Both the position numbers and the translations under genes were made by a program. A DNA stretch of 22,981 nucleotides from Aureispira sp964404215 (GTDB lineage Bacteria > Bacteroidota > Bacteroidia > Chitinophagales > Saprospiraceae): NCBI GenBank assembly GCA_964404215.1, contig CAYOJF010000083.1:1-22981 (forward strand). The letters run 5' to 3'. The notes below the pieces were generated by a model. It searched no databases, had not been told where the DNA came from, and was given only the letters and a program-made list of their open reading frames with translations. Positions within the stretch are counted from its first letter, which is position 1; each line of letters starts with the position of its first letter. Below, piece after piece: positions 16,203-22,981 of the stretch.

Positions 16203-18377
16203 ATGATGCAACAACTTTCGCTCCTTCTTATTCTATTTTTTTCTGTTTTATTTCATTGCAATATTCATGCTATCAATAGTATTTCGATTATCGCCAATGA
16301 ACAGTTGCTCCAAAACCCTACTACACAGAAAACGATTGACGACTGTATTCGATTATTACAAAAAGCTTGTCAATGCAAAGTCAACGCTAATGATAGAGAT
16401 AGCGAAATACAACTCCTTCTTCCCGATCAAAAAATAACTATTGATACTCAAAAAAACATCCTCAAAGACAGTGTTTCTTATCTAGCTTATCCCGCACAGG
16501 ATTACCACTGGACTTCTAAACGAATTGGGAAACAAATCATCTTAACATTAGATGCCACTTCATTTGAAGCCATTAGCTTTGGACTATATGGACTTCTTCA
16601 AGAGCAGCTTGGTTTTGCTTTTTATCATACCAAACAAACTTACATACCAAATATTAGTTACTGGGGTATTACCGAAAATCTAGATTGGTCCGTACGCCCT
16701 CGGTTCATTAAACGAGGCTTTCATCTTCACACCATGCACCCACTCGAAATAACAGAACCGCTGCTCAATCAACACTGTGAGAATGGAATTGAATTGGTTA
16801 TAGAATATATTGATTGGTTAGCTCGTAATCAGCAAAACTATCTAGAGTTTAACTTATTGGAAAAGAAAGATAAGAAAGATTTAAAAGAGTGGATCAATTA
16901 CATCAAACCTGCTATGCTATATGCCCAACGACGAGGAATTTTGATTGGAGTAGACATATCGCTACACATGACACAACAAAAGGCGTTTATGCTCTATGAG
17001 TCTTTACCCAATAATTTTCAAAAAAAACAGAAACAAATCGAAGAAAATCTTGCTATCCTATTTGAAGTACCGTGGGATGTCATTGCTATGGAATTTTCTA
17101 CTACCGAATTCACACAAGGTAACGTCCAAAAGAAACAAGATTTACAACTCTATATCAATGACTTGGTTAGTAATACCTATCATGCAAAATTAACGGGTAG
17201 AGAACACGTTGTCAAAAAAGAGAATACGCTTGGTAAATCTCAACAGGTGCAGCCAATGACTGCTGCACAGAAAAAATTGGATCAAACACGAGGTGTTTTA
17301 ATCCATACCGTTATGTTTTATGGTCTGAACGACCAAAAAGCTCCTGTCTATGAAAATGAGAATCTATTACACATGTTAGATATGCTCCAAGAGGAGCAAA
17401 AACATCGTGAAATATGGTATTATCCAGAATCTGCCTATTGGGTTACCTTCGATAATTCGGTCCCTATGCTACTACTCCCCTATCTTAACACTCGTTTGGC
17501 AGATATTCTACTTATGGATAGTCTTAATGTAGAAGGACACCTCACCTTTAGTTCTGGTTGGGAATGGGGCTATTGGCTGATCGATTGGAGTATTGCCCGT
17601 TGGTCATGGGAAAGTAGTTTTGAAGGACGTATTCAACAGCCAAACCCATTGGAGTACATCAATACGCTCTTACAAAATGGCAAGGCAAGTAAACTACTCA
17701 GTCAAGTCAGTGAACTACAACAGACTTATATCAAAGAAAAGGAAATGATTCGTTATTTAGTAGCTCAAACCATTACCGATGAGCTGCCTTTTGGGTTAGC
17801 AATAGAATTTCATCCGAGTCCCCCGCATAGCTATCGCTATATGGCTCGAAAAGCTCCTCAGGATACTATTGATTGGTGGAAAAACAATGTCATTCCCACC
17901 TTGCAGGAGTTTACGACTAAATATGACCTTATCTTAGCTGAAATGAATCAAGATTTTCAATTCAATCAACAACAAGCTCTCTTATTTAATGAAATCAAAA
18001 TAGCACTTCAGGTTACGAATTTGAGAGTCAAACATAAGATAGAGACCATTCAGTTTTTACTAAAAAAACGTCAACAAAAACTAGATAAAAACTTACCCGA
18101 TAGCTTAGCACAAATCCATCTCGATCAGGCTAAAGCGATTCGTCTACAGGGGATCGAACTGGTAGCATTACAAGAACAGCACTATCGTTACCCCATGAAC
18201 TGGGTCGCAGAAAAAATAAATGGAGGGGGCAGTACAAGTTATGATTTTGGCTACTTATACACCGTGCACAACCTTCACTTTTGGCAAAGGGAAGAACAGC
18301 AGATTGAACAAAATAAATTCGGTCCATTCTTTAACAGTATATGGGATGTTTCTAGAATTTTAGGGGTGGTTGATTAG
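16203..18377 (+). CDS. Secreted glycosidase-like protein (GH20/GH67-type N-terminal domain and putative TIM barrel)
   Basis: I chose the ATG at 16203, which gives 724 residues and an immediate signal peptide (MMQQLSLLLILFFSVLFHCNIHA). A TTG at 16173 or 16158 in frame would lengthen the n-region. Residues 126-142 (FGLYGLLQEQLGFAFYH) followed by TYIP resemble the end of the alpha/beta domain that precedes the barrel in alpha-glucuronidases, GH20 and DUF4838 proteins. RPRFIKRGFHLH (from 165) resembles the first barrel strand after it. Later Trp-rich stretches (WYYPESAYW; SSGWEWGYWLIDWSIARWSW) look like sugar-binding walls. I cannot assign catalytic acids or a substrate. The C-terminal third is helical and Gln/Lys-rich. 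It is transcribed alone and converges on yhhQ. The glycosidase link is an inference from the fold pattern. Confidence 0.55.
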   Translation: MMQQLSLLLILFFSVLFHCNIHAINSISIIANEQLLQNPTTQKTIDDCIRLLQKACQCKVNANDRDSEIQLLLPDQKITIDTQKNILKDSVSYLAYPAQDYHWTSKRIGKQIILTLDATSFEAISFGLYGLLQEQLGFAFYHTKQTYIPNISYWGITENLDWSVRPRFIKRGFHLHTMHPLEITEPLLNQHCENGIELVIEYIDWLARNQQNYLEFNLLEKKDKKDLKEWINYIKPAMLYAQRRGILIGVDISLHMTQQKAFMLYESLPNNFQKKQKQIEENLAILFEVPWDVIAMEFSTTEFTQGNVQKKQDLQLYINDLVSNTYHAKLTGREHVVKKENTLGKSQQVQPMTAAQKKLDQTRGVLIHTVMFYGLNDQKAPVYENENLLHMLDMLQEEQKHREIWYYPESAYWVTFDNSVPMLLLPYLNTRLADILLMDSLNVEGHLTFSSGWEWGYWLIDWSIARWSWESSFEGRIQQPNPLEYINTLLQNGKASKLLSQVSELQQTYIKEKEMIRYLVAQTITDELPFGLAIEFHPSPPHSYRYMARKAPQDTIDWWKNNVIPTLQEFTTKYDLILAEMNQDFQFNQQQALLFNEIKIALQVTNLRVKHKIETIQFLLKKRQQKLDKNLPDSLAQIHLDQAKAIRLQGIELVALQEQHYRYPMNWVAEKINGGGSTSYDFGYLYTVHNLHFWQREEQQIEQNKFGPFFNSIWDVSRILGVVD

Positions 18378-18538
18378 AATTAAGTAATCACACAAATGTT
18401 TCCACAGTAAAAAAAGTTTATTTTTGGTATTTTTTTCGTTGAAAAGCCTCGCTTTAGCCTGCTAAAGCTACGTTTTTCGCCTCTAAACTACTCAAAAGTA
18501 TTCCTTTTTTCATTCTACGTTTTCTTTTGCTTGATTAC
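18378..18538. repeat. Intergenic palindrome between converging genes
   Basis: GCTTTAGC at 18451-18458 and its exact complement at 18461-18468 form an 8-bp stem. An outer GAAAA/TTTTC pairing (18441-18445 with 18474-18478) extends it across an internal loop. It sits between the stops of the glycosidase-like gene and yhhQ, so it may serve as a shared terminator or be a small palindromic repeat. Confidence 0.5.
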
Positions 18539-19360
18539 TTAGTTTTTTTCTAATGCTAATCGCTTAAGTGAATCCGCTATATTCTGTCCTAAGTATTTAT
18601 CAATAATATTGTGGATGCAATATAAGGCAGGAATGAACAAAATAGCGACACCAACTTTATAAATATAATTAACCATTCCTATGGTTAGTACTAAAGATAA
18701 TTCCCATCCTGCTCCATAGTAAAAGGCTATTAGCAAAACAACATAACTATCAATCAATTGCGATACCATAGTGGATACGGTAGCTCTCAACCAAATGCGT
18801 TGGTTACCTGTACGTTGCTTAATCTGTTTAAATACTAGTGCATCAACTAGTTGCCCTATTAGAAACGCAACCAAAGAACCTATGATAATCCACATGCCTT
18901 GACCAAATACACAAGCAAAAGCAGACTGCATATCAGGTATCCCTTGGTCTACATAAGCTCCTACCCACCAGTCGGCAGGGGTTAGACCTATTGCTGCAAA
19001 TACCATAATGAAAGCATAGCTAATGAGTGATGCTGCCAAAAACGATAGAAATCGCACACCACTGACACCAAAATATTCATTGATAACATCGGTCATAATA
19101 AATACAACAGGCCATAAAAGCACCCCTGCTGTAAACTGTAATGGGACTTCTGCTCCAGCAGGATTAATCCCCCAAACATCCATCCCTAAAGAGGGTTCTA
19201 ATGCAAATATCTTAACTCCAATAAATTCAGCAATAAACGCATTCGCTAAAAAAAATCCTCCCAACACAAAGAATAATCGATTGCTCCGAAATTCGGTTAC
19301 ACGCTTTTCCTCATCCTTTCCCTCTTTCGGGTCCAATATTAGGTCAATATTTTCTGACAT
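18539..19360 (-). CDS. yhhQ: Queuosine precursor transporter, YhhQ family (DUF165)
   Basis: The protein has 273 residues with about six to seven membrane segments. Family signatures are clear: TDVINEYFG (90-98), FLIGQLVDALVFKQIK, and STMVSQLIDSYVVLLIAFYYG. The family imports preQ0/preQ1 or queuine for the tRNA modification queuosine. The first 25 residues are a charged cytosolic tail longer than in E. coli YhhQ, and a loop of about 35 residues (LEPSLGMDVWGINPAGAEVPLQ) follows the first helix, as in other Bacteroidota members. I looked upstream for a preQ1 riboswitch and saw none. It is divergent from lspA and converges on the glycosidase-like gene. Confidence 0.92.
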   Translation of the reverse strand: MSENIDLILDPKEGKDEEKRVTEFRSNRLFFVLGGFFLANAFIAEFIGVKIFALEPSLGMDVWGINPAGAEVPLQFTAGVLLWPVVFIMTDVINEYFGVSGVRFLSFLAASLISYAFIMVFAAIGLTPADWWVGAYVDQGIPDMQSAFACVFGQGMWIIIGSLVAFLIGQLVDALVFKQIKQRTGNQRIWLRATVSTMVSQLIDSYVVLLIAFYYGAGWELSLVLTIGMVNYIYKVGVAILFIPALYCIHNIIDKYLGQNIADSLKRLALEKN

Positions 19361-19616
19361 ATACTACTTTAAGGTTTACTAAACCAAGATTATTTAACGT
19401 ACAATTTCTCCTATCTAACGACTCAAATCAAAATCCATCCCTTAAAACTATCATAAAATCGAATAAAAAGGTACTATCTAATTGCTTATTTTAAAACAAA
19501 CCAAGACGAAGTTGTTCAATAAAACGAACTGATTTAGTGGTATTTCTTTTTTGATTAAAAAAAAACTATTTTTGCTAAGCACTAGATTTTATAATTACTT
19601 AACCTCCCTTACCTAC
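19361..19616. promoter_or_regulatory. Divergent yhhQ/lspA intergenic region with an lspA promoter candidate
   Basis: TATTTTTG at 19567-19574 (plus strand) fits TAnnTTTG and lies 42 bases before the lspA ATG at 19617. Its place downstream of the in-frame TTG at 19551 argues for the ATG start. No box was found for yhhQ. Confidence 0.4.
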
Positions 19617-20288
19617 ATGAAGCAACGTTTTTTATTCGTTTTCGCCATCATACTTTCTGTACTCTTTATAGATCAGAGTGTAAAAGTTTGGATCAAACTC
19701 AATATGGCTTTAGGAGAATCCTTCAATGTATTTGGCTGGGAATGGTTCCAAATTTATTTTACAGAAAATCTTGGTATGGCATTCGGAATCGAGTTTGGAA
19801 ATGGTTGGGGGAAACTACTCCTAAGTATTTTTAGAATCGTTGCAGTCACTGGTATTGGTTACATGATCTATAATTTGATTCAAAAAAAGGCATCCTATCT
19901 TGTTTTGTGCAGTATTGCTTTGATCTTTGCAGGAGCCTTTGGTAATATTATCGACTCTGCTGTATATGGTCTCATTTTTTCGGAAAGTACGGGAATGCGA
20001 GTTGCTACCTTTATGCCCGAACAAGGTGGTTATGCTGGTTTTCTGAGAGGAGAAGTCGTCGATATGCTTTATTTTCCTCTTATTGATACGACTCTCCCCG
20101 AATGGTTTCCTATCTGGGGAGGAGAACCTTTTCGATTTTTCCAAGCAATTTTCAATATTGCTGATGCCGCTATTTGTACAGGAGTAGGAATTGTTTTGCT
20201 ATTTCATAAACGATTTTTCGCTACTGAAGATGAATTAGAAAATTCAGTTGCATCCAATACTACTACACCAGAAACTACCCCATCCTAA
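19617..20288 (+). CDS. lspA: Lipoprotein signal peptidase (SPase II), first tandem copy
   Basis: Started at the ATG at 19617 the protein has 223 residues (a TTG at 19551 would add 22 poorly conserved residues). LspA is an inner-membrane aspartic protease that cuts the signal peptide just before the lipid-modified Cys of prolipoproteins. Seen: four membrane helices; FIDQSVKVWI in helix 1; FTENLGMAFG (48-57; family N/E-x-G-x-A-F); and the two catalytic aspartates in GNIID (Asp113) and FNIAD (Asp183). Between them lies the long loop (FMPEQGGYAGFLRGEVVDMLYFPL) typical of Bacteroidota LspA. A Ser/Thr/Glu-rich tail ends the protein. Copy two starts 81 bases downstream and is a clear paralogue, so this is a tandem duplication with both active sites intact. 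Confidence 0.95.
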   Translation: MKQRFLFVFAIILSVLFIDQSVKVWIKLNMALGESFNVFGWEWFQIYFTENLGMAFGIEFGNGWGKLLLSIFRIVAVTGIGYMIYNLIQKKASYLVLCSIALIFAGAFGNIIDSAVYGLIFSESTGMRVATFMPEQGGYAGFLRGEVVDMLYFPLIDTTLPEWFPIWGGEPFRFFQAIFNIADAAICTGVGIVLLFHKRFFATEDELENSVASNTTTPETTPS

Positions 20289-20369
20289 GTTTACTTTAGT
20301 GTAAAATCCCCTTTTCACACCCAAAGGGTTGCCCCCTATTCATTTTTTGATTCTATAATATATCTTGTT

Positions 20370-21032
20370 TTGAAAAGACTACCTTATGTATATTTACTCG
20401 TTTTTATTGTCCTTATTATTGATCAGGTTTCAAAAATATGGATCAAACTTAATATGGCACTAGGAGATTCTCATCGTGTTTTTGGTTGGGAATGGTTTCA
20501 AATTCATTTTACCGAAAATCCAGGAATGGCATTTGGGATGGAGTTTGGGGGAGACTATGGAAAATTAGCTCTAAGTCTGTTTAGAATCATAGTAGTCTGT
20601 TTCATTGGTTATACCATCCATAAATTAGCCAAACAAAAAGTCTCTTATCTGCTCCTTACCACGGCTTCCCTTATTTTTGCAGGAGCTATTGGCAATATTT
20701 TAGATTCAATCTACTTTGGTGTTTTATTCTCTGACAGTGGTAGTTTTCATCTGCCAAGAGTAGCGGAATTCATGCCCCCCGAAGGAGGTTATGCTCCTAT
20801 GCTCTACGGAAAAGTAGTGGACATGCTCTACTTCCCTCTAGTAGATGGTCACTGGCCGGACTGGATGCCATTTGTAGGAGGTGACTACTTTATATTTTTT
20901 CAACCCGTCTTCAATATTGCTGATACCGCTATTAGTATAGGTGTTTTCTTAGCTATCATATTCTACAAACGTTTTCATAAAGAGCTAGATCCACCATCAG
21001 AATCACCAGAACCTACACAAGAGCCTGTTTAA
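20370..21032 (+). CDS. lspA: Lipoprotein signal peptidase (SPase II), second tandem copy with TTG start
   Basis: The protein has 220 residues. TTG at 20370 is the best start: it gives MKRLPYVYLLVFIVLIIDQVSKIWIKLNM, lining up with copy one, and the next in-frame Met lies inside the conserved LNMALG segment. The active site is intact: FTENPGMAFG (47-56), GNILD (Asp112) and FNIAD (Asp185), with the same GGYA...VVDMLYFPL loop. It closely matches copy one through the core (for example LNMALG, VFGWEWFQI, SLIFAGA/ALIFAGA) and differs in the tail and loop. The TPR gene follows after 13 bases, so the three probably form one transcript. A rare start codon may set a lower expression level than copy one. 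Confidence 0.93.
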   Translation: MKRLPYVYLLVFIVLIIDQVSKIWIKLNMALGDSHRVFGWEWFQIHFTENPGMAFGMEFGGDYGKLALSLFRIIVVCFIGYTIHKLAKQKVSYLLLTTASLIFAGAIGNILDSIYFGVLFSDSGSFHLPRVAEFMPPEGGYAPMLYGKVVDMLYFPLVDGHWPDWMPFVGGDYFIFFQPVFNIADTAISIGVFLAIIFYKRFHKELDPPSESPEPTQEPV

Positions 21033-21045
21033 ATCATCTTAGCGT

Positions 21046-22212
21046 ATGTCTAATATTATGTTATTTAATCCCAAAGAGAGAGAGAATATTATTCGTTTGT
21101 TATTATCTGAAGAACCAAATAGCAAACTTTTAGCCCTACAGCTCCTAGAAGCCGCTCCTACTAACATCATTCCACTTCGACGAGCACTCTGTACAGCAGC
21201 TTACCTAGCTCCCAAATTTGACAATGATATTGAAGGAAAAATTGAACTCTTATTGCAAAAGCATTTAGAAGCTGCTCAATTGTATGAGTTGCAGAATGAG
21301 ATTATGATCCTAGAGTATGCTCGGTACAAATTCAAAGTAAAAGGCACTTGGCATACTCCCAATAATCCTTTACGCAAGTATTTACTCCAACATGAGATGC
21401 ACCTAGCAGAATACTTGCCTATCTTTGCTCACAATGCCACTCGTTTCGCACAATACTATAGTATACTAGCTCGTCGAATAAAAGATGAAATGAAAAATGC
21501 TAAAAAAGCACTCTTTTTTCATGAAGTAGTACTCTCTTTGGTTCCTAATCATAAGGGGTCTCAATATGGGTACGCCAAAATCTTCCACGTTCATTATTTG
21601 CAAAAAGGAAAACGCCTCTTGGATTACCCTAAAATAAAAGCCTTATACTTGGCTTCATTTCACGATAAAGATCGGATGGACCCTTACATCAATGCGGCTA
21701 TTTTGTGTGCAGAAATGCTAGATTTCAATCATAGTAGAGAATTATATGAAGAGGCATTGGAAATCAACCCAGAAGACACAACGATACTAAATAATTATGC
21801 GAATCTTCTATTTGAAGAATTCAACGATTTTGAGCAAGCTAAAAATATCGCAAACAAAGCACTTTCGATCAAAAGAGAAGCCGCTACTCTCGACACTATG
21901 GCACACATCGAAATGCTAGGATTCGGAAACATGGATAAAGCTCAATCTTACTTCAATCAGGCACTACAAGTTGACAGTACAAGCCATTGGTCTCATACAG
22001 GATTGGGGGATTGGCATGTTCTTCAGCGAAATTACGAGTTAGCAGCTAAAGCCTACCACAAGGGACTGTTCAAAAATATGCAATTTGTCACTAGAGACAA
22101 AAAAGAAGTCATCGAAAAACTTGAAAAGCTAATCACGCTGTATACCAAACATCTCCCCGATCCTATCCAAGCAGATTATTATCGAAACAAATGTACTAAA
22201 CTACAAGACTAA
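21046..22212 (+). CDS. Tetratricopeptide-repeat protein
   Basis: The protein has 388 residues with no signal peptide, probably cytosolic and helical throughout. TPR units are clear from about 205 to 345: NAAILCAEMLDFNHSRELYEEALEINPED, then NYANLLFEEFNDFEQAKNIANKALSI, and LGDWHVLQRNYELAAKAYHKGLF. The first 120 residues (KERENIIRLLLSEEPNSKLLALQLL...) are helical and HEAT-like. TPR proteins are usually binding scaffolds; the partner is unknown. It starts 13 bases after the second lspA, so co-transcription is likely, though a functional link to lipoprotein processing is only inferred from position. Confidence 0.8.
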   Translation: MSNIMLFNPKERENIIRLLLSEEPNSKLLALQLLEAAPTNIIPLRRALCTAAYLAPKFDNDIEGKIELLLQKHLEAAQLYELQNEIMILEYARYKFKVKGTWHTPNNPLRKYLLQHEMHLAEYLPIFAHNATRFAQYYSILARRIKDEMKNAKKALFFHEVVLSLVPNHKGSQYGYAKIFHVHYLQKGKRLLDYPKIKALYLASFHDKDRMDPYINAAILCAEMLDFNHSRELYEEALEINPEDTTILNNYANLLFEEFNDFEQAKNIANKALSIKREAATLDTMAHIEMLGFGNMDKAQSYFNQALQVDSTSHWSHTGLGDWHVLQRNYELAAKAYHKGLFKNMQFVTRDKKEVIEKLEKLITLYTKHLPDPIQADYYRNKCTKLQD

Positions 22213-22242
22213 CATCAAAGTTGTCTAAGAGCAGATCTAAAT

Positions 22243-22277
22243 AAAAAAGAGATGATTTCAGTAGAAATCATCTCTTT
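22243..22277. terminator. Bidirectional terminator between the TPR gene and HU
   Basis: A perfect 14-bp stem (22246-22259 with 22264-22277) has a 4-base AGTA loop. On the minus strand it runs into a T6 tract (complement of 22243-22248), making a strong terminator for HU. On the plus strand the T-run is short (TTTG), so termination of the TPR transcript may be weaker. Confidence 0.82.
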
Positions 22278-22308
22278 GTATATTGTCTTATCTGTTTGAA
22301 AGTAAAAC

Positions 22309-22611
22309 TTATTTTTTAAGTTTTTTCTTCAATTTGTCAGTGTTTACTGCTTCAGCAAGGATTTTACCAGCTTTAAATTTCACACTTACTTTGTCTGAAA
22401 TCTGAACTTTCTTACCTGTACTTGGATTAACACCTGCTCTTGCAGCACGGTAACCAGTGCTTAATGTGCAGAATCCAACTAGAGATACTTTTTCCCCTTC
22501 CTTAAGTGCATCTTTGATAGCCTCCATAGTTGCATCTAGTGCTGCAGTTGCATCTGCTTTCTTCAAACCTGCTTTCTGAGCAATGCTGTCTACCAATTCT
22601 CCTTTGTTCAT
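22309..22611 (-). CDS. hup: HU-family DNA-binding protein
   Basis: The protein has 100 residues, close to the usual 90 plus a Lys-rich tail (KLKKKLKK). MNKGELVDSIAQKAGL begins the dimerisation helices. GFCTLSTGYRAARAGVNPSTGKKVQI is the beta arm with the DNA-inserting Pro in the NPSTG turn. VKFKAGKILAEAVN closes the fold. HU bends and compacts DNA and supports replication, recombination and regulation. It stands alone, with a strong promoter upstream and a terminator shared with the converging TPR gene. Confidence 0.95.
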   Translation of the reverse strand: MNKGELVDSIAQKAGLKKADATAALDATMEAIKDALKEGEKVSLVGFCTLSTGYRAARAGVNPSTGKKVQISDKVSVKFKAGKILAEAVNTDKLKKKLKK

Positions 22612-22692
22612 AATTGTTATTGATTTAGCGTTTTTTTGTAAAAAAGTATTGATTAATTCATGTCATTCAATACTCTAAAATTATCGTGGTCA

Positions 22693-22723
22693 CAAATTTA
22701 GAGGGATTTATTAAAATTACAAA
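22693..22723 (-). promoter_or_regulatory. HU promoter matching the Bacteroidota consensus
   Basis: Read on the minus strand, TTTG (complement of 22720-22723) is followed after exactly 19 bases by TAAATTTG (complement of 22693-22700), fitting TTTG-N19-TAnnTTTG. Transcription would begin around 22685, leaving a leader of about 75 bases before the ATG at 22611. Confidence 0.75.
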
Positions 22724-22981
22724 TATTTTAACTTAAAAATACGACAAAACCCGCTTATTTAGGGCATTCTAGCATTTTCTTAAGGTTATTTGAATAAATA
22801 ATAAGTTTATCCGCCTACGTTTATTCCATTACTTATATACAATCTTGTATTGTTTTGGTTCTATCCCCATACCAATTAGTGTTCCAATTTAATAAAAGTA
22901 ACATTTCATCAACTAAGTATTAGAACTTATTTACTTGTTTGTACATAAATTAGACGTTAGAGCATGTTTAAGAATTAAGTT
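22724..22981. other. Gene-free right edge
   Basis: About 258 AT-rich bases up to the window end. I see no ORF, RNA gene, strong hairpin or TAnnTTTG box here; it is presumably the upstream region of a gene beyond the edge. Confidence 0.5.

Noticed and set aside
19361..19550. Possible preQ1 riboswitch upstream of the queuosine precursor transporter
   Set aside because: I searched the leader on the minus strand for the preQ1-I hairpin and A-rich tail and did not find them.
1..22981. tRNA, rRNA, CRISPR array or integrase att site that would mark a defence island boundary
   Set aside because: No cloverleaf-type sequence, spaced direct repeats, transposase or integrase was seen on either strand by eye; a covariance-model scan would settle the RNA part.

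Overview
This window is a low-GC stretch of a Bacteroidota chromosome. The evidence is the LspA form with the long GGYA...VVDMLYFP insertion, a TAT-exported metallophosphatase without its C-terminal nucleotidase domain, signal peptides ending in FSQ or QAQ, few clear Shine-Dalgarno sites, and promoter boxes of the TTTG-N19-TAnnTTTG kind. The mix of large secreted repeat/OmpA and SPOR proteins would suit a Saprospira/Aureispira-type member, but the sequence alone does not prove the genus.

Layout. The left edge (about 1-3200) carries the 3' end of a possible forward gene and then a minus-strand two-gene operon: a DUF262 (GmrSD N-terminal-like) protein and a compact ABC-type ATPase, joined by an ATGA stop/start overlap. 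It is visibly AT-richer than its surroundings and is the best candidate for an under-described defence system. Next comes a forward acyl-CoA carboxylase beta subunit (3387-5030) with a strong terminator. A 987-residue secreted minus-strand protein (5234-8197) follows, built from eight roughly 88-residue Trp/Cys repeats capped by a divergent OmpA domain. A forward cluster (8517-10743) encodes a cytosolic protein of unknown function, a lipoprotein, a peptide-deformylase homologue with an apparent export signal, and a small secreted protein. It ends next to a 172-bp inverted-repeat element with a 7-bp target-site-like duplication.

The minus strand then carries a TAT-exported metallophosphatase, ribosomal protein L31 type B, and a two-gene operon of a GT-C glycosyltransferase-like membrane protein and a secreted SPOR/peptidoglycan-binding protein. 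Divergent from these is a secreted glycosidase-like protein (16203-18377), which converges on a queuosine-precursor transporter (yhhQ). The right end has two tandem lspA genes followed closely by a TPR gene, then a converging HU gene with a near-ideal Bacteroidota promoter.

The common theme is the cell envelope: lipoprotein processing (two LspA), lipoproteins, OmpA and SPOR cell-wall binding, TAT export and glycosyl transfer, mixed with housekeeping genes (L31, HU, carboxylase, queuosine salvage). The left-edge operon is the accessory island. No tRNA, rRNA, CRISPR array, transposase or integrase gene was seen.
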